A DNA stretch of 64,000 nucleotides from Microbispora bryophytorum (GTDB taxonomy: Bacteria; Actinomycetota; Actinomycetes; Streptosporangiales; Streptosporangiaceae). The notes below the pieces were generated by a model that was not told the origin of the DNA, made no database searches, and saw only the letters and a list, made by a program, of their open reading frames with translations. Every line of letters begins with the position of its first letter. The first letter of the stretch is position 1. The DNA lies in the NCBI RefSeq assembly GCF_006874465.1, contig NZ_VIRL01000001.1, positions 310,001 to 374,000 on the forward strand, written 5' to 3'. A program made the position numbers and the translations under genes. This document shows positions 17,382 to 27,125 of this stretch, in pieces.

Positions 17382-18005
17382 TCAGGACAGGCCGTGGCGC
17401 ACCGCGTAAAGCGCGGCCTGGGTCCGGTCCTGCACGGCGAGCTTCATGAGCACGTTGGAGACGTGCGTCTTCACGGTCTTCTCCGCCACCGTGAGCTCGC
17501 GGGCGATCTCGCGGTTGGAACGGCCGGCGGCGAGCAGTCGCAGCACCTCGCGTTCCCGGTCGGTCAGCGCGGACCCCGCCGCGTCCCGCTCGCGGTCCGC
17601 CGGACCGGCCAGCATCGCCTCGGCGGCCTCCGGCGCGAGCAGGACCTGCCCGCCGTGCACGGCCCGGATCGCCTGGACGAGGGCGCCGGGGTCCACGTCC
17701 TTGTAGAGGAAGCCCGCCGCGCCCGCCCGCATGGCCGGAGCCACGTCGCCGCGGTCGCTGACCGAGGTGAGGACGATCACCCGCACGTCCCGGCCGGACA
17801 GCTCCGCGAGCGCGCCGAGGCCGTCGAGCACCGGCATCTTCAGGTCGAGCAGCAGCACGTCGGGGGTGAGCGCTCCGGCCAGCTCGACCGCCTCGGCGCC
17901 GTCGGCCGCCTCCCCCACGACGTCGATGTCCTCCTGGATCTCCAGGAACGTACGCAGGCCCTGCCGTACGACGGGGTGGTCGTCGGCGATGAGCACGCGG
18001 ATCAC
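17382..18005 (-). CDS. NarL/LuxR-type response regulator
   Basis: 207 residues. Receiver domain with acidic pocket ADD, phospho-acceptor D54 in LLLDLKMP, T in VLTSVSD and K in LYKDVDP. The C-terminal LuxR HTH is [22 protein letters not shown] ... [15 protein letters not shown] 18005 overlaps the kinase stop by 4 bp (GTGA), so the pair is translationally coupled. Confidence 0.95.
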   Translation of the reverse strand: MIRVLIADDHPVVRQGLRTFLEIQEDIDVVGEAADGAEAVELAGALTPDVLLLDLKMPVLDGLGALAELSGRDVRVIVLTSVSDRGDVAPAMRAGAAGFLYKDVDPGALVQAIRAVHGGQVLLAPEAAEAMLAGPADRERDAAGSALTDREREVLRLLAAGRSNREIARELTVAEKTVKTHVSNVLMKLAVQDRTQAALYAVRHGLS

Positions 18006-19219
18006 GCGGGCACCTCCAGTCGCACGGTCGTGCCGCGGCCGGGCGCGGAGGAGACCGTCAGCGTGCCGCCGACGGCCTGGGCCCTGTCGGTCATCGACGG
18101 CAGGCCCAAGCCGTGCACGCCCGCACCGTTGGGCCCGGCGCTGTCGAATCCGGCGCCGTCGTCGGTCACCTCCAGCACCAGCGCGTCCTCCCGATGCGCG
18201 AGCCGTACGTCGATGCGGGCGGCCCTGGCGTGCCGTACGGCGTTGTGCAGCGCCTCCTGGGCGACCCGGAGCACGGCGACCTCGATCTCGGGCGCCGGAT
18301 CGGGGGCACCGCCGAGGCCGCGGTCGCCCGGCGGGTCGCCCTCGGCGGAGAACGCGACCGTCATGGGGTGCAGGCGGTTGAGGAGGGCCGCCTGCTTGCG
18401 CAGGCTCTCCACCAGGCCGTGCCGGTCCAGCTCGGCCGGGCGCAGCTCCACGATCACCGCGCGCAGCTCGGTCAGCGCCTCTCCCGCCATCCGCTCGACC
18501 CGCTCGATCGCCTCGGCCGCCCGCTCGGGGTCCGTACGCGTGAGCGCGGCGGCGGCCCGCGCGGTCAGCCGCAGCGAGAACAGCTTCTGGCTGACGGCGT
18601 CGTGCAGCTCGCGGGCCATCCGGGTGCGTTCCTCGACGACCGTGAGCTCGCGCCCCCGCTCGTACAGCCGGGCGTTGGTGATCGCGATGGCGGCGTGCGC
18701 CGCGAACAACGTCAGCAGTTCCTCGTCGGCCTCGCCGAACCCCCCGGGCGTCCGCTTGTTGGACAGGAAGATGATCCCGAGGACCGTGTCGCCGTCCGTG
18801 ATCGGCACACCGAGGAAGTCCTTGAGGATGGGGTGGGCCTTCGGCCACCACCCGAACCGGGGATCCCTGCGGATGTCGGGCAGCCGCACCGGCGTCCCCT
18901 CGCGGAGCATCGCGCCCAGCATGCCGTGCTGGCGGGGGGTGGGCCCGATGGCCGCCCACTGCTGGTCGGAGATGCCCTCGGCCACGAACTCGGCGAAAGC
19001 GCCGTCGTCATCCGGCACGCCGAGCGCGGCGTATCTCGCGTCGAGCAGCCGCGCCGCCGACCGCACGATCACCTGGAGGACCTCGCGGACCGACAGGTGG
19101 CGGGTGACGGCGAGCACGGCCGAGCTGACCGCGTGCAGCACCGCGTCGCGGTCCCGCGCAGAGGTGGCGGGGCCGGCGGCCGGGTCGGCGGCGGGGTCGG
19201 CAGGCTCGGGCACGGACAC
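18002..19219 (-). CDS. GAF-domain sensor histidine kinase (NarL-type)
   Basis: 405 residues, no transmembrane segment. A GAF domain spans about residues 25-185. The HisKA_3 dimerisation box has phospho-acceptor H206 in [10 protein letters not shown]. The HATPase has the N-box [10 protein letters not shown] and G boxes DDGAGFD and GLGLPSM. The cytosolic layout resembles DevS/DosS-like GAF kinases, but heme binding or another ligand cannot be read from the sequence. It is coupled to the downstream response regulator. Confidence 0.94.
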   Translation of the reverse strand: MSVPEPADPAADPAAGPATSARDRDAVLHAVSSAVLAVTRHLSVREVLQVIVRSAARLLDARYAALGVPDDDGAFAEFVAEGISDQQWAAIGPTPRQHGMLGAMLREGTPVRLPDIRRDPRFGWWPKAHPILKDFLGVPITDGDTVLGIIFLSNKRTPGGFGEADEELLTLFAAHAAIAITNARLYERGRELTVVEERTRMARELHDAVSQKLFSLRLTARAAAALTRTDPERAAEAIERVERMAGEALTELRAVIVELRPAELDRHGLVESLRKQAALLNRLHPMTVAFSAEGDPPGDRGLGGAPDPAPEIEVAVLRVAQEALHNAVRHARAARIDVRLAHREDALVLEVTDDGAGFDSAGPNGAGVHGLGLPSMTDRAQAVGGTLTVSSAPGRGTTVRLEVPA

Positions 19220-19337
19220 AGAGTAGGTCCACCGCCGAACGCTCCGCGTCGGCCGCAGGACCTAGACCCAACTGCCGAGCGGCGGCCGGACCTCGGTCCG
19301 ATGCGCGCCCGACGTGCTGATTTCTAGCGTGAAGCAC

Positions 19338-20000
19338 ATGAAGCACGCACTCATCACCGGAGCGTCGCGAGGGCTGGGACTCGCTCTCGCCAAGGCGCTC
19401 GCCGGCGACGGCTGGTCGCTCCTCCTCACCGCTCGCGGCGAGGAGGACCTGATGTCGGCGGCCTTCGACCTCGGCGCCCTGGCCATCCCCGGAGACGTCG
19501 CCGACCCAGCGCACGTGGCCAGGCTCGCCGAGTCCGCGCCCGAGCTGGACCTGCTGATCAACAATGCGAGCGGGCTCGGCCCCGCCCCGCTGCCGAGGCT
19601 CGCCGACTATCCGCCGGACGCGCTGCGCGCGCTGTTCGAGACGAATGTGATCGCGCCGCTCGCGCTGGCGCAGGCGACGCTGCCCGCGCTGCGCAAGCGG
19701 CGGGGCGCGATCCTCAACATCACCTCCGACGCCGCCGTCGAGGCGTACGAGGGCTGGGGCGGCTACGGCGCGACCAAGGCCGCCCTCGACCAGATGTCGA
19801 ACGTTCTCGCCGCCGAGGAGCCCGACGTGGCGGTCTGGTGGGTGGACCCGGGCGAGATGCGCACCCGCATGCTGGCGGACGCCGTGGGGCCGGAGGAGGC
19901 CGCGGCGGCGCCGCCGCCCGAGAGCGTGGTCCCGGCGCTGCTGCACCTCGTGGGCGCCCGCCCCGCCCCCGGCCGCTTCACGCGAGGAGAACTGGAATGA
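19338..20000 (+). CDS. Short-chain dehydrogenase/reductase
   Basis: 220 residues, Rossmann fold. NAD(P) motif TGASRGLG, NNAS, the catalytic Ser in ITSDA, and YxxxK in YGATKAA. Substrate unknown. ATG 19338 opens the motif; the ATG at 19314 would add eight residues. Its stop overlaps the next start (ATGA), coupling it to a QueA-like gene. Confidence 0.92.
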   Translation: MKHALITGASRGLGLALAKALAGDGWSLLLTARGEEDLMSAAFDLGALAIPGDVADPAHVARLAESAPELDLLINNASGLGPAPLPRLADYPPDALRALFETNVIAPLALAQATLPALRKRRGAILNITSDAAVEAYEGWGGYGATKAALDQMSNVLAAEEPDVAVWWVDPGEMRTRMLADAVGPEEAAAAPPPESVVPALLHLVGARPAPGRFTRGELE

Positions 20001-21142
20001 CCGCCCGGAACCCGCACACCGCCGTCCCGCCCCGGACCGAGCCCCCCGCGAAGACCGCCCCCGGCCGGGCGGACGGGGTGGACGCGACGCCGGCCGGGGT
20101 CAGGCCGTACGGCGCGGGGGAATCGTTCGAGTTCGCGCTGGCGGCGCCGCTGGAGGCGCACGAACCGCCGGAGGCGCGCGGCCTGCGCCGCGACGAGGTC
20201 AGGTTGCTGGTGTCCCGCCGAGACACCGGCGAAGTCACCGGCGAGGTCACCCACCACGTCTTCGCCGACCTGCCGTCGCTGCTGTCCCCCGGCGACCTGC
20301 TGGTGGTCAACAACTCCGCCACCCTGCCCGCGGCGGTGCGGCTCGACCGGCTGGCCGTCCACTTCTCCGGCCGCCTCGCGTCCGGCGAGTGGCTGGTCGA
20401 GCTGCGCCGCCGTACGGCGACGGCGACGGAGCCCTATTCCGGCGTCGCGCCCGGCGAGTGGCTGCCGCTCCCGGGAGGGGCCACGCTGCGCCTGCCGGCG
20501 CAGGAGACGCCGCGCCTGTGGCGTGCCCACCTGGACCGCGACGTGCTGTCCTACCTCGCCGTGCACGGCGTGCCCATCCGGTACGGCCACGTGAGACGCG
20601 ACTGGCCGCTCGCCGACTACCAGACGGTCTTCGGGGTCGAGCCGGGCAGCGCGGAGATGCCCAGCGCCGGCCGGCCGTTCACCCCGGAGCTCGTCACCGA
20701 CCTGGTCCGCCGGGGGATCGGCGTCGCGCCGATCACGCTGCACACCGGGGTCGCGTCTCCGGAGAAGGACGAACCGCCCTATCCCGAGTGGTTCTCGGTC
20801 TCCCCGTGGACGGCACGGCTGGTGAACATCACCCGCGAGCACGGGGGCCGGGTGATCGCCGTCGGCACGACCGTCGTACGGGCTCTGGAGACCGCCGCCC
20901 TCGACGCCCCCGCCCCGGGCACGGTGCGGGCGACGTCGGGCTGGACCTCACACGTCGTCACGCCGGCGGAAGGCGTGCGAGCGGTGGACGGCCTCGTCAC
21001 GGGCCTGCACGAGCCCCGCTCCAGCCACCTGATGATGCTGTCGTCGATCACCGGGACCGGCGTGCTGGCCCGCGCGTACGAGGCCGCGCTGGAGGAGGGT
21101 TACCTCTGGCACGAGTTCGGCGACAGCCATCTCATCCTCTGA
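19997..21142 (+). CDS. QueA-like S-adenosylmethionine:tRNA ribosyltransferase-isomerase homologue
   Basis: 381 residues, slightly longer than classical QueA because of about 40 Pro/Ala-rich N-terminal residues. Family motifs are present: DEVRLLV, GDLLVVNNSATLPA, VHGVPIRYGHV, YQTVFGVEPGSAEMPSAGRPFT, HTGVAS. QueA adds the epoxycyclopentane moiety in queuosine synthesis. No other queuosine gene lies in the window and the gene is coupled to an SDR, so the true substrate may differ. Confidence 0.88.
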   Translation: MTARNPHTAVPPRTEPPAKTAPGRADGVDATPAGVRPYGAGESFEFALAAPLEAHEPPEARGLRRDEVRLLVSRRDTGEVTGEVTHHVFADLPSLLSPGDLLVVNNSATLPAAVRLDRLAVHFSGRLASGEWLVELRRRTATATEPYSGVAPGEWLPLPGGATLRLPAQETPRLWRAHLDRDVLSYLAVHGVPIRYGHVRRDWPLADYQTVFGVEPGSAEMPSAGRPFTPELVTDLVRRGIGVAPITLHTGVASPEKDEPPYPEWFSVSPWTARLVNITREHGGRVIAVGTTVVRALETAALDAPAPGTVRATSGWTSHVVTPAEGVRAVDGLVTGLHEPRSSHLMMLSSITGTGVLARAYEAALEEGYLWHEFGDSHLIL

Positions 21143-21183
21143 TACGTGATCCAACTGTGATCTCGATCGTCAAGGCTGATCGC

Positions 21184-21747
21184 ATGCGTACCCTCATCGG
21201 CAAGCCGACCGCGCTGCTGGCACTGCCACTGGCCGCGGGCGCGCTGGTCGCGTCCGGCGCGCCCGCCTCCGCCGCGTCGTCGGCCGCGACCACCTCGTCC
21301 GCGGCGACCACGGCGAACACGGCGGCCTCGGCGCCCGTCCGCATCCAGGTCAGTTACCCCTACGGCGTCCGCGCCGGGCGCGTGGTGTCGTACAAGGTCA
21401 AGCTCGTCAACAACCTCAAGACCAGGACCGACGAGATCTTCCTGGCGGTCAAGTTCCCCAAGAACGTCACCAAGACCCGGGTCTACGTGCCGCACGGCTC
21501 CAAGTACCACGAGCACTGCACGCGGGAGCGGACCCGCGCGCTGTGCGTGCTGCCCGGCCTCAAGAAGGGCGGGAGCTACACGTTCTGGGCGAAGGCCCAG
21601 GTGAGCGGGTCCGCCCGCGGCAAGCTCTACGGCTACTTCGGCGGCGCGGTCATCGACACGTCGACGAACACCGACCCCAGGGAGCTGTTCACCGAGTTCG
21701 GCGAGCGCATCGGCTGGGTGAAGTCGAAGAGCACGATCACCCGCTGA
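21184..21747 (+). CDS. Secreted protein of unknown function
   Basis: 187 residues. Sec signal peptide with cleavage at APASAA near residue 31, then a Ser/Thr/Ala linker and a compact beta-rich domain (RIQVSYPYGVRAGRVVSYKVKLVNN ...). One Cys pair in EHCTRERTRALC could form a disulfide. The domain resembles DUF11/CARDB-like adhesion folds only in style. It follows the QueA-like gene by 41 bp. Confidence 0.75.
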   Translation: MRTLIGKPTALLALPLAAGALVASGAPASAASSAATTSSAATTANTAASAPVRIQVSYPYGVRAGRVVSYKVKLVNNLKTRTDEIFLAVKFPKNVTKTRVYVPHGSKYHEHCTRERTRALCVLPGLKKGGSYTFWAKAQVSGSARGKLYGYFGGAVIDTSTNTDPRELFTEFGERIGWVKSKSTITR

Positions 21748-21829
21748 GTTCCGTCCGTCATCCACTGCGTCCGTCCGGCGTCCGTCCGGCGCCGGGCAGA
21801 CGCCGGCGATCGTGTCCGGCAGTCCCCGC

Positions 21830-22834
21830 TCAGGCCGCCACGACCTGCTCCCCGGGTTCCACGAGCCCCGTCACGAGCCCCGTCCTGACCTGAGCCTCCG
21901 CGATCCGCGCCAGCGCCGTCCGCGCCTGCCTGCGCTGAACCGGCCCGCCGAGCGCGACCGGGCCGACCGGCCGTACGGCGGGGAAGACCGTCACCTCCGC
22001 GACGAGGTCCCTGGTGGCGACGATCCGCAGGACGGACGCGAGCAGAGTGTCGTCCCCGACGTACGACGGCCGGGTGGAGAGGGCGGCCCGCTCCCCGGTC
22101 AATCGCCCGGCCCCAGTGTTTCGGCCGGCCCCCGTGTTTCGGCCAGCGTTTCGGCCGGCTCCAGCGCCCTCCAGGAAACGCAGCGCCACCGGCCGTACGG
22201 GCACCCCCGCGTCGAGCGCGGCCTGGAACACCGCGGGCCGGAAACGCCCCATCTCGCGTCCGCACCAGGTCGTGCCCTCGGGGAACGCGGCCACGCTCTC
22301 GCCGCGCCGCAGCGCGGCGGTCATGTCCGCCACGACCCCCGGTAGAGCCGACAGCCTGTCCCTATCGATGAACAGCGCGCCGCCCCGGCCGGCGAGCGTA
22401 CGGATGATCGGCCATCTGCCCACCTCCGCCTTGGCCAGCGGGCGGCAGGCGGCGGTCGCCGTGATGACCAGGGGATCGAGCCAGGAGACGTGGTTGGCGA
22501 CGAGCAGGGCCGGCCCGTCCTCCCCGGGCACGGCCCGCACCCGCGCCGAGCCCCCGATGAAGGAGAACCCCCGGTGCGTCACGATCCTGACGCCGAGGGC
22601 CCGCAACAGCAGCCGCGACCACAGCATGGTGGCCACCCCGCGCCGTGCCGTACGGCCCAGCGCGAGCGCGATCGGCAGACCGGCGAGCAGCACGGCGGCC
22701 GCGCCCGCCATACGGGCGGCCCGCCGCAGGGGGCCGGCCCTGCGGGCCTGCGCGCGCAGGCAGACATCCGGCACGCAGGGAGACGTCGGCAGCCAGGCGG
22801 AGGAGGCCGCCGGCAGGTGCGTGACGGCGCTCAC
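21830..22834 (-). CDS. PlsC-like 1-acyl-glycerol-3-phosphate (OlsA-type) acyltransferase
   Basis: 334 residues. A hydrophobic N-terminal segment (AAAVLLAGLPIALALG) leads into the acyltransferase domain with block I NHVSWLDP (catalytic H and D) and block III FPEGTTW. A GRNTGAGRNTGAG repeat near residue 235 is an in-frame expansion in a loop. GTG 22834 overlaps the upstream acyltransferase stop by 4 bp. Pairing with an Acetyltransf_5/OlsB-like gene suggests the lyso-to-diacyl step of an ornithine-type aminolipid. Lysophosphatidate is the alternative substrate. Confidence 0.85.
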   Translation of the reverse strand: MSAVTHLPAASSAWLPTSPCVPDVCLRAQARRAGPLRRAARMAGAAAVLLAGLPIALALGRTARRGVATMLWSRLLLRALGVRIVTHRGFSFIGGSARVRAVPGEDGPALLVANHVSWLDPLVITATAACRPLAKAEVGRWPIIRTLAGRGGALFIDRDRLSALPGVVADMTAALRRGESVAAFPEGTTWCGREMGRFRPAVFQAALDAGVPVRPVALRFLEGAGAGRNAGRNTGAGRNTGAGRLTGERAALSTRPSYVGDDTLLASVLRIVATRDLVAEVTVFPAVRPVGPVALGGPVQRRQARTALARIAEAQVRTGLVTGLVEPGEQVVAA

Positions 22835-23565
22835 CGCGTCTGCCCGAGGAAGTGCCGCAGGTAGCGGGGGTCGGCGTCGGCCACGGAGAGCAGCACGAAG
22901 AAGTCCGCGGTGCCGAAGTCCGGATCGTGGGCGGGAGCGCCGCAGATCCACGCGCCGAGCCGCAGGTAACCGCGCAGCAGCGGCGGCAGCACGAACCTGC
23001 CGGGCCGGGGGACCCCGGCGTCCCGCCAGGGCGTGTGCGGCGTGACGCGATACTCCTCGGGCCCCAGCCGGACCCGGTCGACGACTCCGGCGGCGACCGC
23101 ACCCCCGTCGTCCAGAGGCACCGAGCAGCAGCCCGCCAGCCACGCGTGGCCGCGACTGGTCATGTAGTGCGCGATCCCCGCCCACATCAGGGCGACGACC
23201 GCGCCGCCGCGGTGGTCGGGGTGCACGCACGTGCGCCCGGCCTCGACCAGGTCGCCGCGCAGGCCCTTCAACCCGCCGAGGTCGAACTCGGAGTCGGCGT
23301 AGAGCCGGTCGGAGCGGCGGGGCGGCAGCAGGCGGTAGGTGCCGACCACCGTGTCACCCTCGCGGACGAGGAGGTGGTCGCAGTACGCGTCGAGCGGGTC
23401 GGCGTCGAGCCCGCTCAGGGGGGAGTCGAGCCGGGCGCCCATCTCCCCGGCGAACACCTCGTAGCGCAGGCGCTGGGCGGCGCGCAGGTCCGCGGCGCTC
23501 TCGGCGAACCCGACGGTGTAGCGGCCTGAGCCAAGGGAGTGTTGAGACTGCAGAGAGATCGTCAT
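22831..23565 (-). CDS. OlsB-like acyl-ACP N-acyltransferase (GNAT fold)
   Basis: 244 residues of the hemolysin-like/Acetyltransf_5 group: RLRYEVFAGEMGA, LDAYCDHLLV, VGTYRLLP, EAGRTCVHPDHRGG. OlsB members attach 3-hydroxyacyl chains to ornithine. The next gene is a PlsC-like partner overlapping by 4 bp, as in olsBA operons. ATG 23565 has GGAGGAAGG some 12 nt upstream. The headgroup could be another amino acid. Confidence 0.82.
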   Translation of the reverse strand: MTISLQSQHSLGSGRYTVGFAESAADLRAAQRLRYEVFAGEMGARLDSPLSGLDADPLDAYCDHLLVREGDTVVGTYRLLPPRRSDRLYADSEFDLGGLKGLRGDLVEAGRTCVHPDHRGGAVVALMWAGIAHYMTSRGHAWLAGCCSVPLDDGGAVAAGVVDRVRLGPEEYRVTPHTPWRDAGVPRPGRFVLPPLLRGYLRLGAWICGAPAHDPDFGTADFFVLLSVADADPRYLRHFLGQTR

Positions 23566-23765
23566 GCGCGTCGCGTCCTTCCTCCGGGGGGTGCCGGCCA
23601 CGATGAGGCGGACGGCGCAGGATGTCCCGGCCTGGCCTTCTTCGGGGCCCACCACCATGACGACATGCGGAAATGACAGCGGAGCCTCGGAGCGGGGGCA
23701 TGAAGGCGTCCGCATCGTGAACCTCGTGCGCGCTCACGACAAGCGGCGCAGTAACCTCAAACAAC

Positions 23766-24989
23766 GTGAACCAGCGCACGCTTCTGATCACGCTGACCGG
23801 TCCGGATCGCCCGGGCGTCACCTCGCGGCTGTTTTCCGTGCTGGCCGGGTTCCCGGTCGTCGTGGCCGACGTGGAGCAGGTCGTAATCCGAGGCCGCCTC
23901 ACCCTGGGTGTCCTCGTCGCCTACGCCGGGGGTCCGCCCACCGGCACCGGGGGCACGCTCGGCGGTCTGTGGACGGCCGTCGAGCAGGTCGCCGCCGACC
24001 TCGACATGGACCTGGAGATCGCCACCGGCACGATCTCCAAGGAGAAGCGGCGACGCGGACGGCTGCACGTCACCGTCCTGGGCGCGCCGCTGCTGCCCGC
24101 CGCCATGGCCGGGATCTCCGCCCGGATCGCGGCGAGCGGCGCGAACATCGACAGGATCGAGCGACTGTCGAGCTATCCGGTGACATGCATCGAGCTCGCC
24201 GTGTCCGGCGCCGACCCGCAGGCGATGCGCGCGGAGCTGGCCGCGGAGGCGGCGGCGCAGCAGGTGGACGTGGCCGTGCAGCGCAGCGGCCTGCATCGCC
24301 GCGCCAAGCGCCTCATCGTGATGGACGTCGACTCGACGCTGATCCAGAACGAGGTCATCGAGCTGCTTGCCCGGCACGCCGGGTGTCTCGACGAGGTCGC
24401 CCGGGTCACCGACGAGGCCATGCGCGGCGAGCTCGACTTCGCCGAGTCGCTGGTCAGGCGGGTCGCGCTGCTCGAAGGGCTGTCGGAGGAGGTCTTCGAG
24501 AAGGTCGTCAAGGAGGTCGTCCTCACCCCCGGCGCGCGCACGCTGGTGCGGACCCTCAAACGGCTCGACTACCGCTTCGCCATCGTCAGCGGCGGCTTCA
24601 CCCAGATCACCGACTCCCTGGTGGCCGACCTCGGCATCGACTACTCGGCCGCCAACACCCTTGAGGTCGTCGACGGCCGGCTCACCGGCCGGGTCGTCGG
24701 CGAGATCGTGGACCGGCCGGGCAAGGCCCGCGCGCTCGAGCGCTTCGCCGCCGAGTCGGGCATCCCGCTGAGCCAGACCGTCGCGATCGGCGACGGCGCC
24801 AACGACCTCGACATGTTCGCCGTCGCCGGGCTCGGCATCGCGTTCAACGCCAAGCCCATCGTGCGGCAGGCCGCCGACACCGCGGTCAACGTGCCCTACC
24901 TCGACTCGATCCTCTACCTGCTCGGCATCTCCCGCGAGGACGTGGAGGCGGCCGACGCCGAGGACGGCATGCCGCCCACCATGACCTGA
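23766..24989 (+). CDS. serB: Phosphoserine phosphatase with N-terminal ACT domains
   Basis: 407 residues, last step of serine synthesis. ACT-like regulatory domains (LLITLTGPDRPGVTSRLF, then LHVTVLGAPLLPA) occupy residues 1-170. The HAD domain follows with DVDSTLIQNEVIE (nucleophile Asp), SGGFTQ, K in RPGKAR, and GDGANDLDM. It is full length and complete. It converges with the FUSC gene 4 bp away. Confidence 0.95.
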   Translation: MNQRTLLITLTGPDRPGVTSRLFSVLAGFPVVVADVEQVVIRGRLTLGVLVAYAGGPPTGTGGTLGGLWTAVEQVAADLDMDLEIATGTISKEKRRRGRLHVTVLGAPLLPAAMAGISARIAASGANIDRIERLSSYPVTCIELAVSGADPQAMRAELAAEAAAQQVDVAVQRSGLHRRAKRLIVMDVDSTLIQNEVIELLARHAGCLDEVARVTDEAMRGELDFAESLVRRVALLEGLSEEVFEKVVKEVVLTPGARTLVRTLKRLDYRFAIVSGGFTQITDSLVADLGIDYSAANTLEVVDGRLTGRVVGEIVDRPGKARALERFAAESGIPLSQTVAIGDGANDLDMFAVAGLGIAFNAKPIVRQAADTAVNVPYLDSILYLLGISREDVEAADAEDGMPPTMT

Positions 24990-24993
24990 GACC

Positions 24994-27075
24994 TCAGGGC
25001 CGGTTCGCGAAGGCGCCGGCCGCCGCCGCGCACAGCCGTACGGCGTCGGCGCCCAGCGACCGCAGCGCCTGGTCGACGGCGGCGGTGCGCAGCAGCGCCC
25101 GCCCCGAGCCCGGCTCGGTCACGTCCGCCTCCAGTTCGCTGAGGCGGCGCTCGGCCTGGGCGCCGACCCACACGGCGTTGTCCGCGAGCCCCCGGCTCAC
25201 CTCCGCCGCCGGCTCGTACGGCTCCCGCCCCCGCACGCCCCGGGCGGCGGTCCGCAGGTGGCCGGCCACGGCGTCCAGGACGTCGGGGACCGGCCCGCCG
25301 CCCGCGGGCTCGTCGCGCAGCACCGAGATCAGCGTCAGCAGGTCGTCGCGGACCCGCTGGGCGGCGTCCAGGGCCTCGCCGACGGCCTCGGGCGCCGTGC
25401 CGCCGGGTTCCTCGGCGATGTAGCCGAGCGCCTCCGCGACCATCTCGGCGTCCACCGCGGCCTTCCTGACCCGCTCCTCGGCGCGTTCCACACCCGCCTT
25501 CCCCCTGGCCAGCTGCGCCAGCGTCCGGGCGATCGCCGCGTGCGAGTCGATCATCCGGCCGACCCGCTCGGCCAGCCGTTCCGTTTCCCCCCGCGGCCAC
25601 AGCAGTCGCGCGCAGGCGATGGCGATGACGCCGCCCACGACCGTCAGCACGACCCGCGACTCGGCGATCCGTGCGGTCTGCGGCATCTGGAAGTCGAGCA
25701 GCAGGAGCACGCACATCGTCATGAACGTCGCCCAGTAGGCCTGGTGCGTCGGGGCCAGGCCGAACGCCAGCGCGGCCGACACCCCGATCAGCGCGACGAG
25801 CGTCCAGTGACCCGGCGCGACGGTCAGGACGGCGGCCGAGACCAGACCCCCGGCCGTGCTGCCGCTCACCCGAGCCCACACCTTGGCCCGCGTCTCCCCG
25901 TACGTCGGCTGGATGGTGACCAGCACCGCGATCACCAGCCAGTGCGGGAACGCTGGCTTGACCAGCACGATGATGATCGAGGCGAAGGCCGTGCCGAGCA
26001 CGACCCGCAGGGCGTGCCGTACGCGCGGATCGTCGAAGGCGAGCGACGGGGGAGCCGCCAGCGTGGTCAGATCGAGGCCGTGCGTGCACAGACGGCGGGC
26101 CGCCTCGGTGGAGCCGTCGAGCGCCTCCTGGATCCGCGTGACGCTGTGGGCGATCTGCCGGAGGAGGACGAGCACGACCATCTCGCGCTCGCCGCCCGCG
26201 GCCCGGTCGCGCAGCCGGTCGACCCGATCGCCGAAATCCATGACGGGGACGTGCGTGGGCGGGCAGTCGGCCAGGTAGGCGCTCAGCGCCGCGGACAGCG
26301 AGGCCACGAGGTCGCCGAGCCCCGCCTCGTCCGCCCCGCCGGGCGCACGCCGGGCCAGCGTGTCGCACAGCCCGCGCAACGCGATGATCTCGTGGAACAC
26401 CCGGCGCAGCGCGAGCGCGACGTCCCCTGCCGCCCGCGACCGCTCCCACCAGACACGGCGGGCTCGGGCCGTGCGGACCTCGGCGATGGCGTCGGCGGCC
26501 TTCCTGCGGCGCTCGTCCCACTCGTCCTGACCCACCGCGGGATCGGCCACGGCCCCGACCAACCCGGCCAGGGTGTCGGCGGTCTCCCCCAGCATCGCGA
26601 CGATGGGGCGGGTGCGCCGCCACGGCCAGGGCAGGGTGAGCAGGACGGCCGCCAGCAGACCGCCGAGCAGTTGCAGGCCCGCGTGCGGCACGGGATCGAG
26701 CGGCAGCGGGTTGGCGGCGGTCAGCAGCAGCGTGAGCGCCGGGGTGACGCCGATCGGGCGCACCAGGCCGCCCAGCCCGGCCAGGGCCGAGGCGACCAGA
26801 ACCATGGCCCCGCCGCTGCCCGACAGCAGGATCCCCAGCGACGTCCCCACGCCGACCGACAGCACGACGCCGAGCATGTACAGCGTGCGCACGCCCGCGG
26901 GGTTCGTGATGGCCCGCGCCGCGACCAGCCACGCGCCGAGGCCGACCGTCGCCCCGCCCGCGGGGTGCCCGGTGAGCAGGCCCACGAGCAGCGGGATCAG
27001 CAGGCAGGCGGCCCCGGTCAGGCCGAAACCGAGCGCGAGCCGTGGATCCTCCAGCCTCGGCGCCCTGGCGAGCAC
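24994..27075 (-). CDS. FUSC-family membrane protein
   Basis: 693 residues. There are two blocks of about six hydrophobic helices (residues 15-150 and 360-490), each followed by a long soluble helical domain: the fusaric-acid-resistance/aromatic-acid-exporter plan. The second block contains KPAFPHWLVIAVLVTIQPTYGET, typical of FUSC_2. It may export organic acids; no periplasmic partner is expected in a Gram-positive. It starts at GTG 27075 with AGGA upstream. Confidence 0.88.
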   Translation of the reverse strand: MLARAPRLEDPRLALGFGLTGAACLLIPLLVGLLTGHPAGGATVGLGAWLVAARAITNPAGVRTLYMLGVVLSVGVGTSLGILLSGSGGAMVLVASALAGLGGLVRPIGVTPALTLLLTAANPLPLDPVPHAGLQLLGGLLAAVLLTLPWPWRRTRPIVAMLGETADTLAGLVGAVADPAVGQDEWDERRRKAADAIAEVRTARARRVWWERSRAAGDVALALRRVFHEIIALRGLCDTLARRAPGGADEAGLGDLVASLSAALSAYLADCPPTHVPVMDFGDRVDRLRDRAAGGEREMVVLVLLRQIAHSVTRIQEALDGSTEAARRLCTHGLDLTTLAAPPSLAFDDPRVRHALRVVLGTAFASIIIVLVKPAFPHWLVIAVLVTIQPTYGETRAKVWARVSGSTAGGLVSAAVLTVAPGHWTLVALIGVSAALAFGLAPTHQAYWATFMTMCVLLLLDFQMPQTARIAESRVVLTVVGGVIAIACARLLWPRGETERLAERVGRMIDSHAAIARTLAQLARGKAGVERAEERVRKAAVDAEMVAEALGYIAEEPGGTAPEAVGEALDAAQRVRDDLLTLISVLRDEPAGGGPVPDVLDAVAGHLRTAARGVRGREPYEPAAEVSRGLADNAVWVGAQAERRLSELEADVTEPGSGRALLRTAAVDQALRSLGADAVRLCAAAAGAFANRP

Positions 27076-27125
27076 GACGTTCCTGAGCGGCAGGCGCCCT
27101 TACTACCCGCCGTGCCGGGCCGCAA

